Below, piece after piece: positions 40,927 to 47,580 of a DNA stretch of 47,580 nt (positions are counted from its first letter, which is position 1; each line of letters begins with the position of its first letter). The stretch is from Clostridiales bacterium (lineage in GTDB: Bacteria; Bacillota; Clostridia; Christensenellales; Aristaeellaceae). The notes beneath the pieces are model-generated. The model was not told where the DNA came from. It searched no databases and saw only the letters and a program-made list of their open reading frames with translations. The stretch spans positions 1 through 47,580 of the forward strand of contig JAAYOH010000064.1 of the NCBI GenBank assembly GCA_012520375.1, written 5' to 3'. The translations under genes and the position numbers were made by a program.

Positions 40927-42088
40927 GCCGATCACCGGCGGGGGCATACGCACTGAACTCAAACGACTGGCGGCAGGGGGCGGTTTGCTGTATGGGGGGG
41001 CCGTGTGCCTGATCTATGCCCACGTCCCCCTCGCCCTGCTCTTTGCCGCCCAGACCCTGCTCTTGCCCCTCTTTGCCATGCGCGCAGGGCGGAACCCCAA
41101 AGGAGCCCCGGCATACCTGATTTTCTTTGGGGCGGTGTGCCTGCTTTTGCTACCCGGCAGCAGGGGGCCCTGGGCGCTGACTGCCCTGGCCGGCTATGCC
41201 TGCTGCGCCGGGGCGCTCCTGTGTACCTGCCTCTTGATCGCCTGCCGGTGCCCGCCCCGGACCGCCCTGCCCCTGTGCCTGGGCTGGGCGCTTTCCCTGG
41301 AGGCCCTGGAGCAGGCCGCCTACCTGCTGGACGGCTGGGCCCTTGGACGGCTGCTGCTCTGTGTCCTGCCCGCCGTGCAGCTGAACGCTTTTCTGGCGGG
41401 CTCCCTGGACCTGAAGGTCGTTGCGGGCTGCTGCGCCTGGGGGGCGTTTGCCCTTTGGGCGTCGCGGCGACCGGCGCGGGCGCGGCCTGCCATATGGCTC
41501 AAAGGGCTGGGTTTGTTGCTGGCAGCGCTGCTGGTGGTCGCGGCGCTGCCTACGGTCATCTTCCGGATCGACGTGACGGGAGCCGGATTGACCACTATCT
41601 CGCCCCAGATGGAGACCGTGCTAAAGGGCTTGAACCTGCCCGTTACGGTGTACCAGGTGGCCCCCCTGGGGCAGGAGGACCCCTGGGTGCGGCTGTACCT
41701 GAAAAAACTGGCCCAGCGCCACGCCATGGTGACGTACAGATCCGTATCCCCGAAGGAAAAAAGCGCCTTCGCGGCTTTGGGGTTGCCCGCCAACTCCCTG
41801 GTGGTGGAGCAGGACAGCCAGTGGATTGTCGTGCGGGCGGAGGATCTGTACGCCGTGCAAAGCGACCTGAACGGGACCCGGACCCTGTTCGCCCTGGAGG
41901 GCGCCCTTTTGGCCGCCCTGGACGAGGCCACCGGGCTGACCATGAGCCGGGTCTGGACCCCATACCCCAAGGCGGTGGAAACAATGCCTGACATGAAGGA
42001 GGGCGTGGGCAGACTCCTGGGCTGCACGGGGGCGGTGATGCTCGCCGGCGGTCTCCTGTTGTGCCTGCGCAGAAAGCGGAATGCATAG
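40910..42088 (+). CDS. membrane protein with GldG-like extracytoplasmic domain
   Basis: The N-terminal half (to about 210) has around six hydrophobic helices. An external region follows, with TTISPQMETVLKGLNLPVTVYQV in pieces, YLKKLAQRHAMVTYRSVSP and WIVVRAEDLYAV, then a last helix (GCTGAVMLAGGLLLCL) and a basic end. The pattern 'T-I-S-x-Q-x-x-x-x-L-K-G-L-x-x-P-V-T-V-Y' resembles GldG-type ABC auxiliary proteins, which usually accompany an ABC ATPase and permease. None is adjacent. The start is uncertain: TTG 40910 overlaps pfkA by 17 bp, while TTG 40985 has a better AGGGGG site and begins at the first helix. Confidence 0.6.
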   Translation: MCWATEPITGGGIRTELKRLAAGGGLLYGGAVCLIYAHVPLALLFAAQTLLLPLFAMRAGRNPKGAPAYLIFFGAVCLLLLPGSRGPWALTALAGYACCAGALLCTCLLIACRCPPRTALPLCLGWALSLEALEQAAYLLDGWALGRLLLCVLPAVQLNAFLAGSLDLKVVAGCCAWGAFALWASRRPARARPAIWLKGLGLLLAALLVVAALPTVIFRIDVTGAGLTTISPQMETVLKGLNLPVTVYQVAPLGQEDPWVRLYLKKLAQRHAMVTYRSVSPKEKSAFAALGLPANSLVVEQDSQWIVVRAEDLYAVQSDLNGTRTLFALEGALLAALDEATGLTMSRVWTPYPKAVETMPDMKEGVGRLLGCTGAVMLAGGLLLCLRRKRNA

Positions 42089-42965
42089 AGAAACCAAGGC
42101 TTGTCTTAAGATATCGTTTGTCAACATCCTGTGGGGATTGTCCTTCATCGCCTCCAAGACCGCCCTGGCCAACGGATTTTCCCCCTTCTGGCTGGCCTTC
42201 GTCCGCTTTGCCATCGCCACGGCGCTGCTGCTGCCGTTGCTCAAACAAAGGAAGGGACGGCTGCGCCTGGAGAAGGGCAGTTTCTGGCGGATGCTGTGTT
42301 CGGGGCTGCTGGGCATTACCCTGTATTTCGCGTTCGAGCACAACGGCCTGGCCCGGACCAGCGCTTCCACCGCTTCCCTGATCATCGCAGCCATCCCGGC
42401 GTTTACCCTGCTGTACGGGGTGCTGTTCAAACGGCAGCGCCCGCCCCTCCTCAGCTATCTGGGGGTGGGGGCTTCCCTGCTGGGGGTATTCCTGATCGTA
42501 TTCTTTGGGAGCAATGAGGGGCAGGATACCCTGGCGGGCAGCCTTCTTTTGATTTGCGCCTGCCTGTGCTGGGTGGGATATATGCAGGTTACCGAGACCC
42601 TGACCGGACAATACACCAGCCTGGAGATCACCTTCTGGCAGAGTCTGCTGGGGGCGGCAGCCCTGCTGCCCTGCGCTTTGGGCCTGGAGGAAAGGATGGA
42701 CTGGAGCGCCACCACGCCCCTGGGCTGGGCCATGGTGCTGTACCTGGCCATCCTGTGTTCGGTGGTGGCCTACCTGCTGTATGTGGACGCGGTGCGGGAG
42801 CTGAAGCCCCTGCGCACCGCCATTTTCATCAACCTGAACCCCCTGGCTGGGGTACTGGGCGGGGTGCTGCTCCTGGGGGAACGGCTGAGCCCGGTGCACT
42901 TGCTGGGGGGACTCATCGTACTGGTCAGCATTTTCCTGGTGAACCGCCGCGCCGGCCGGGGCTAA
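42081..42965 (+). CDS. EamA/DMT-family transporter
   Basis: The 294-residue protein has ten predicted helices in two EamA repeats. The first repeat includes NILWGLSFIASKTAL and FVRFAIATALLLPLL, and the second ACLCWVGYMQVTETL through INLNPLAGVLGGVLLLGE. These are exporters of metabolites or amino acids; the substrate cannot be predicted. ATG 42081 overlaps the end of the previous gene by 8 bp, suggesting coupled translation. Confidence 0.9.
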   Translation: MHRETKACLKISFVNILWGLSFIASKTALANGFSPFWLAFVRFAIATALLLPLLKQRKGRLRLEKGSFWRMLCSGLLGITLYFAFEHNGLARTSASTASLIIAAIPAFTLLYGVLFKRQRPPLLSYLGVGASLLGVFLIVFFGSNEGQDTLAGSLLLICACLCWVGYMQVTETLTGQYTSLEITFWQSLLGAAALLPCALGLEERMDWSATTPLGWAMVLYLAILCSVVAYLLYVDAVRELKPLRTAIFINLNPLAGVLGGVLLLGERLSPVHLLGGLIVLVSIFLVNRRAGRG

Positions 42966-42989
42966 AGGCTCATTATCACGGGAAATCCC

Positions 42990-43018
42990 TTGCATCCGCG
43001 GGGGATTTCGTTTACAAT
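42990..43018 (+). promoter_or_regulatory. sigma-A promoter of tilS-hpt-ftsH
   Basis: TTGCAT (42990-42995) and TACAAT (43013-43018) are 17 bp apart, about 30 bp before the tilS ATG. Confidence 0.75.
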
Positions 43019-43048
43019 ACTGTGTATATCAGCAGGATGGGGGGCCCT

Positions 43049-44353
43049 ATGCAGCTTTTGCCGGTATTTGAGCGGGGGGAACGGGTGCTCGCTGCCCTTT
43101 CCGGGGGCGCGGACTCGGTATGCCTGCTGCGCCTGCTCGTCGGGCTCAGGGATGCGGGGGAGATCGGCCTGTGCGCCGCGCACCTGGACCACGGCATCCG
43201 GGGGGAAGAAGCCCGGGGTGACCGGGCCTTTGTGGAGGCGCTGTGCCGGGACCACGGGGTGCCCCTGCTGAGCGAACGGGTGGATGTGCCCGCCCTGGCC
43301 CGGGCGGGGAGACGGGGCCTCGAAACCCAGGCCCGGGAGACCCGGCGCGCCTTCCTGATCCGGGCCATGGAGCAGTTGGGCGCCGACGTGATTGCCACCG
43401 GGCACCACCGGGGGGACCAGGCGGAGACCTTGCTGATGCACCTGCTGCGGGGCTGCGGGCTGCGGGGGGCCGGGGGCATGCGCGCCCGGGCCCACCCCTT
43501 TTGCAGGCCCCTGCTCCATGTGGGCAAGGAGGAAATTTTGGCGTACCTTGCGGAGCTGGGCCAGTCCTACCGCAGGGACTCCACAAATTTTGCCCCGGAC
43601 AATCCCCGGAACGCCCTCCGGCTGCGGTTTCTCCCCGGGCTGAAGGCGCTGTACCCGGGCTGCGAAGAGGCCCTGGCCCGCTTCGCCCGGCTGGCCGAGG
43701 AAGCGGACGACTATCTCCGGGGACAGGCGGAAGCCTTCCTGCAGGCGCGCCAGAGGAAGGAGCCTTTCGGCGCTTCCATCGAGGTGCAGCCCCTGCATCC
43801 CGCCCTGAAGAGGCTGGCGCTGGCCTTGTGGGCGGGGACGGACTACAGGGGGAGCGAGGGGTTGTGCGACCTGTACGACAAAGAGGCGGGGGCGCTGGTC
43901 CTGGGCAAAAACCGCTTTGAGCGTTGGGGCAGCCGCCTGTACCGCATCGAAGGGGAGCCTGCGCCTCCGCCGCCGCAGCCCTTGGCGGATGGCGCGGCGC
44001 TGCCCGGGCTGGGCCGGATCCTGGTCGCGCCCTGGACAGGGGGGCCCCTTGGGGACGATCCCCTGGTCCAGGCGGTGGACGGGGAAGCCCTTGCGGGAGC
44101 AGAGCTTCGGACCCGCCGGCCCGGGGACAGGATACAGCCCCTGGGGGCGCCGGGGACCCGCAAACTGTCCGACCTCATGATCGACAAAAAGGTGCCCCGG
44201 CCCTTGCGGGACTGGGTGCCCCTGCTCGCCCGGGGGGACAGGGTCCTGTGGGCGGTGGGGGTGGCGCTGTCCCAACAGGCCGCCATTGGCGACAATACGG
44301 CGGAGACATTCCGCCTTGAATGGGAAAGGGAGGAGTTGACCCATGAAAGCTAG
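43049..44353 (+). CDS. tilS: tRNA(Ile) lysidine synthetase
   Basis: The 434-residue enzyme converts the wobble cytidine of tRNA-Ile(CAU) to lysidine, an essential step for AUA decoding. It has the PP-loop SGGADS (18-23), AAHLDHGIRGEE, ATGHHRGDQAETLLMHLLRG in two parts, RRDSTNF, and the C-terminal TilS domain (ELRTRRPGDRIQPLG, KLSDLMIDKKVP). ATG 43049 has GGATGGGGGG upstream; ATG 43037 is too near the predicted transcript start. The gene overlaps hpt by 11 bp, the usual tilS-hpt-ftsH order in Bacillota. Confidence 0.94.
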   Translation: MQLLPVFERGERVLAALSGGADSVCLLRLLVGLRDAGEIGLCAAHLDHGIRGEEARGDRAFVEALCRDHGVPLLSERVDVPALARAGRRGLETQARETRRAFLIRAMEQLGADVIATGHHRGDQAETLLMHLLRGCGLRGAGGMRARAHPFCRPLLHVGKEEILAYLAELGQSYRRDSTNFAPDNPRNALRLRFLPGLKALYPGCEEALARFARLAEEADDYLRGQAEAFLQARQRKEPFGASIEVQPLHPALKRLALALWAGTDYRGSEGLCDLYDKEAGALVLGKNRFERWGSRLYRIEGEPAPPPPQPLADGAALPGLGRILVAPWTGGPLGDDPLVQAVDGEALAGAELRTRRPGDRIQPLGAPGTRKLSDLMIDKKVPRPLRDWVPLLARGDRVLWAVGVALSQQAAIGDNTAETFRLEWEREELTHES

Positions 44354-44897
44354 CCAGATACACCAGGATTTGGCCAAGGTGCTGTACACGGAAGAACAGA
44401 TCAGACGGCGGGTACGGGAACTGGGCGAGATGATCTCCCGGGATTTCGAAGACGAGGAAGTCGTACTGGTGGGCATCCTGAAGGGGGCGGTGGTTTTTTT
44501 CGCCGACCTGATGCGGGAGATCAAGCTGCCCGTGGCCATCGATTTCATGGCCATCTCCAGCTATGGCAGCGCCACCAAGACCTCGGGGGTGGTGCGCATC
44601 CTGAAGGACCTGGACAAAGATATCACCGACAAGAACGTGATCATCGTGGAGGATATCGTGGACAGCGGCATGTCCCTGTCCTTCCTGAAGGAGAACCTGA
44701 GGTCCCGGGGCGCCAAGACCCTGAAGATCTGCGTGCTGCTGGACAAGCCGGAGCGCCGCCGCTGCCCCATCGAAGTGGACTACTGCGGCTTCCAGATCCC
44801 GGACGAATTCGTGGTGGGGTACGGCCTGGACTATGCGGAGCATTACCGGGAGATCCCCCTGATCGGGGTGCTGAAGCCCGAGATATACGGGGGCTGA
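44343..44897 (+). CDS. hpt: hypoxanthine phosphoribosyltransferase
   Basis: The 184-residue purine-salvage enzyme joins hypoxanthine or guanine to PRPP. Seen: LVGILKGAVVFFADL, the flexible loop ISSYGSATKTSG (71-82), the PRPP loop VEDIVDSG (102-109), and a base-binding DYCGFQIPDEFVVGYGLDY region. Length fits the family. ATG 44343 follows GGGAGGAG and lies in the tilS end. Confidence 0.95.
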   Translation: MKASQIHQDLAKVLYTEEQIRRRVRELGEMISRDFEDEEVVLVGILKGAVVFFADLMREIKLPVAIDFMAISSYGSATKTSGVVRILKDLDKDITDKNVIIVEDIVDSGMSLSFLKENLRSRGAKTLKICVLLDKPERRRCPIEVDYCGFQIPDEFVVGYGLDYAEHYREIPLIGVLKPEIYGG

Positions 44898-44948
44898 CCC
44901 CCAAGATGAACTGCGCCGTTACCCAAGCGGCGGGAAGGGAAAACGATA

Positions 44949-46853
44949 TTGAATCACAACGCAAGAAAATTCCGGGGGATGCTCCTGTATGTGCTTCTCC
45001 CCTTGATCATCCTGGCCATTGTCAACATGACGGGCTTCCGCCCCAAGGACAACGTGCGGGAACTGCAGTATTCCGAACTGCTCACCCTGATCGGACAGGA
45101 CGGCATCGCCAACGTCCACGTCAAGGGCCTGGAGCTCACCGGCAGGCTAACGGAAAGCGCGATCCCCGAGGGCGAGTTTGGCGAGCGCTATGACGTACGC
45201 TGCAGGCTGCCCTCCATCGACGGCTTCCACAGGGACATCAACGCGCTGTACGCCCAGCGCCTGGGGGTGGCGATCGACCAGGTCACCCCAAAGGATTACA
45301 CGTTTACCTTAAGCATCTTGCAGCCCGATGGGACGCCCTGGTGGATGGAGTGGCTGCCGCTGCTCCTGCCCCTTTTGCTCTTCGTGTTCCTGTGGTCCTT
45401 CATCATGCGGCAGCAGGCCAACGCGGGCAAGAGCGGCATGATGACCTTCGGCAAGAGCCGGGCCCGGATCACCGACCCCAAAACCCACAAAGTGACCTTT
45501 CAGGACGTGGCGGGGGCGGAGGAAGAGAAGGAAGAACTGCGGGAGATCGTAGAGTTCCTGAAAAATCCCAAACGGTTTACCAGCCTGGGCGCCCGGATCC
45601 CCAAGGGCGTGTTGCTAGTGGGCCCTCCCGGCACCGGAAAGACCCTGCTGGCCCGGGCGGTGGCCGGGGAGGCCGGCGTCCCCTTCTTCACCATTTCCGG
45701 CTCGGATTTCGTGGAGATGTTCGTGGGCGTGGGCGCGTCCCGGGTACGGGACCTCTTTGAACAGGCCAAGAAATCGCTGCCCGCCATCGTGTTCATCGAC
45801 GAGATCGACGCGGTGGGCCGCCAGCGGGGCGCAGGCCTGGGCGGCGGCCACGACGAGCGGGAGCAGACCCTGAACCAGCTGTTGGTGGAGATGGACGGCT
45901 TTTCCCACAACGAGGGCGTGATCGTCATGGCCGCTACCAACCGGGCGGACATCCTGGATCCCGCGCTGCTGCGGCCGGGCCGCTTTGACCGGCAGATCAC
46001 CGTGAATTACCCGGACGTCAAGGGCCGGGAAGAGATCCTGAAGGTGCACAGCCGGGGCAAGCCCCTGGCGGAGGAGGCGGACCTTGGGGTGCTGGCCCTC
46101 AGAACCCCTTACTTCACCGGTGCCGACCTGGAAAACGTGATGAACGAGGCGGCCATCCTCGCGGCCCGCACAGGGGAAACGACCATCTCCATGGAGGCGC
46201 TGGAGGAGGCGATCACCAAGGTCAGCGCGGGGGCCGAAAAGAAGAGCCATCGCGTTACCGACCAGGACAAGCGCCTGGTGGCCTATCACGAGGCCGGGCA
46301 TGCGGTGGTCATGCACCACATCCCCGAGTGCGACCGGGTACACGAAATCTCCATCATCCCCCGGACCAAGGGAGCGGGGGGCTACACCATGTACCTGCCG
46401 GAGGAGGAGATCAACTACGTGTCCTCTACCCGGCTGAAAGCCCAGATGACCGGGCTGCTGGGGGGCCACTGCGCCGAGAGGCTGGTGCTGGGGGACGTAT
46501 CCACCGGCTCCACCAGCGACATCAAGCGGGCCACCAAAATGGCCCGGGACATGGTCACCGTGTACGGCATGAGCGAAAAGCTGGGCCCCATCTTCCTGGG
46601 GGGCGACCACGAGGTCTTCCTGGGCAGGGATTTCTCCCAGCCCCGCTCCAACTTTTCCGAGGCGGTGAACGCCCAGGTGGACGAGGAGATCCGGGCCCTG
46701 CTGCAGGAATGCAACGACCGGGCCACCGGCATCCTGGAGGCGCACAGGCAGCAGCTGGAAGCGGTGGCGGAAGCGCTGATCCGGCACGAAAAGCTGGACC
46801 GGGCCGGATTCGAGGCCATCATAAACGGAGTGGCAGCAGAGACGGAAGCGTAG
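44949..46853 (+). CDS. ftsH: ATP-dependent zinc metalloprotease FtsH
   Basis: The 634-residue membrane protease degrades misfolded membrane proteins and short-lived regulators. Two helices ([16 protein letters not shown] and [19 protein letters not shown]) flank an external domain. The AAA+ domain has GPPGTGKT (225-232), [14 protein letters not shown] and the SRH region [19 protein letters not shown]. The zinc site is HEAGH (447-451). TTG 44949 is chosen because GGAAGGGAAA precedes it and the next ATG (44979) has no spacing for a ribosome site. It ends in a strong terminator. Confidence 0.96.
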   Translation: MNHNARKFRGMLLYVLLPLIILAIVNMTGFRPKDNVRELQYSELLTLIGQDGIANVHVKGLELTGRLTESAIPEGEFGERYDVRCRLPSIDGFHRDINALYAQRLGVAIDQVTPKDYTFTLSILQPDGTPWWMEWLPLLLPLLLFVFLWSFIMRQQANAGKSGMMTFGKSRARITDPKTHKVTFQDVAGAEEEKEELREIVEFLKNPKRFTSLGARIPKGVLLVGPPGTGKTLLARAVAGEAGVPFFTISGSDFVEMFVGVGASRVRDLFEQAKKSLPAIVFIDEIDAVGRQRGAGLGGGHDEREQTLNQLLVEMDGFSHNEGVIVMAATNRADILDPALLRPGRFDRQITVNYPDVKGREEILKVHSRGKPLAEEADLGVLALRTPYFTGADLENVMNEAAILAARTGETTISMEALEEAITKVSAGAEKKSHRVTDQDKRLVAYHEAGHAVVMHHIPECDRVHEISIIPRTKGAGGYTMYLPEEEINYVSSTRLKAQMTGLLGGHCAERLVLGDVSTGSTSDIKRATKMARDMVTVYGMSEKLGPIFLGGDHEVFLGRDFSQPRSNFSEAVNAQVDEEIRALLQECNDRATGILEAHRQQLEAVAEALIRHEKLDRAGFEAIINGVAAETEA

Positions 46854-46861
46854 CGTTTGCG

Positions 46862-46892
46862 GGAAGGGCGCCGGCGCCCTTCCTGCTTTTTT
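46862..46892 (+). terminator. intrinsic terminator of tilS-hpt-ftsH
   Basis: The palindrome GGAAGGGCGCC/GGCGCCCTTCC (46862-46883) is followed by TGCTTTTTT, eight bases after the ftsH stop. Confidence 0.85.
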
Positions 46893-46933
46893 GGGCGCCA
46901 TATGGGCAAACCGAAACGAAAAGGGGGAGGGCC

Positions 46934-47580
46934 ATGAAGCGTGAAACCATCGAGGCGTGGATCCTGAAGGCGGCGGAGGGAGCGGAAAACAGGATCCCGG
47001 TGTTTGAAGAGCCTGCCTTTGGCACCCCCATCGTGGGTTTTGGCCGGGGCGACGATCCCCTGCTGGCGGAATTCCGCCGGGACATCGGGCCCTTTTACCG
47101 GCTGCCCGGGGACTGGCTGACCCTGAAATACGGGCGGGACTTTGATCCGAAAGCCCTCAGCCTGATCAGCTGGGGCTTTCCCCAGACAGGGCATTCCCGG
47201 GAGACCAACGCCGCGGAAACCCTGTACCCCTCCCATCGGTGGGCGCTGAACCGCACCTATGGCGAGGCCTTTCAGCGGGCCATGGCCCGCCGGCTGGAGG
47301 ATTGGCTGGACGGTCAGGGGATCCCCGCGGTGGCCCCCATGGCCCATCCCGATTTCCGGTGGGAAAAGTCCTCCCGGTACGGCCTGGCCTCCAACTGGAG
47401 CGAGCGGCACACCGCCTACCTGTGCGGCCTGGGCACCTTCGGCCTGTGCGACGGGCTGATCTCCCCCCTGGGCAAGGCCATGCGCTACGGCTCGGCCATC
47501 GCCGCCCTGCGGCTGGAGCCCACGCCCCGGCCTTACACCCGCTATAATGAGTACTGCCTGGCGGACCGGGGCTGCGACGC
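46934..47580 (+). CDS. QueG-like iron-sulfur protein, cut off by the window end
   Basis: The first 215 residues are visible. GLASNWSERHTAYLCGLGTFG followed by DGLISPLGKAMRYGS is the pattern of epoxyqueuosine-reductase-like proteins just before their 4Fe-4S ligands, and the window ends in YCLADRGCDA, the first cysteines of such a cluster. The N-terminal region (DPLLAEFRRDIGPFYRLPGDW) is not that of classical QueG, so it may be a related reductase of unknown substrate. ATG 46934 follows GGGGGAGG. Confidence 0.7.
   Translation, partial: MKRETIEAWILKAAEGAENRIPVFEEPAFGTPIVGFGRGDDPLLAEFRRDIGPFYRLPGDWLTLKYGRDFDPKALSLISWGFPQTGHSRETNAAETLYPSHRWALNRTYGEAFQRAMARRLEDWLDGQGIPAVAPMAHPDFRWEKSSRYGLASNWSERHTAYLCGLGTFGLCDGLISPLGKAMRYGSAIAALRLEPTPRPYTRYNEYCLADRGCD

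Overview
The window looks like a chromosome segment of a GC-rich, Gram-positive Clostridia-type bacterium (Bacillota). The evidence is the ctsR-mcsA-mcsB-clpC operon with a CtsR operator, a paired glgC-glgD, an L10-type leader ahead of rplJ-rplL, many sigma-A promoters (TTGACA, 17 bp, TATAAT) and Shine-Dalgarno sites of the AGGAGG type. No species can be named from the sequence alone.

Layout. 1-7.9 kb: the 5' end of a D-Ala-D-Ala carboxypeptidase gene, a UDP-glucose 6-dehydrogenase, a nitroreductase-like protein, then a response regulator, sensor kinase and triple-GerMN lipoprotein cluster, birA and an inactive-looking rhomboid relative. 8-12.2 kb: glycogen synthesis operon glgC-glgD-glgA; GlgA carries an unusual Lys/Ala/Glu/Pro-rich tail. 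12.2-12.9 kb: a gene-free stretch with a cluster of DnaA-box-like 9-mers. 12.9-21.8 kb: alpha-galactoside use (galK, GH36 alpha-galactosidase, a divergent sugar ABC transporter without its ATPase, and an SDR), with an isolated rplJ-rplL operon and its L10 leader sitting between galK and the alpha-galactosidase gene. 21.9-27.4 kb: tRNA-Ser(CGA), a transcribed structured leader (possibly raiA-type RNA) ahead of a zinc-ribbon protein, then ctsR-mcsA-mcsB-clpC. 27.4-35.7 kb: an accessory, compositionally mixed region with a type I restriction-modification system (hsdM-hsdS-hsdR), a zinc-ribbon/coiled-coil protein with a DnaQ-like domain that has lost most catalytic residues, and an unknown six-helix membrane protein. 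35.8-39.7 kb: envelope genes (a long coiled-coil protein with a peptidoglycan-binding domain, an SGNH hydrolase and a CapA-like protein). 39.8-47.6 kb: pfkA, a GldG-like membrane protein, an EamA transporter, tilS-hpt-ftsH, and the start of a QueG-like iron-sulfur protein.

How the genes fit together. The alpha-galactosidase, transporter and galactokinase can take an alpha-galactoside to galactose 1-phosphate; galT and galE are not in the window. glgCDA and pfkA lie on the storage and glycolysis sides of glucose phosphate. The CtsR operon and FtsH cover protein quality control. The strongest candidates for something undescribed are the DnaA-box cluster far from any dnaA, the structured RNA before the zinc-ribbon gene, the pseudo-exonuclease beside the type I system, and the two-component cluster with a three-repeat GerMN lipoprotein. 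All functional assignments are by reading motifs; no database search was run.
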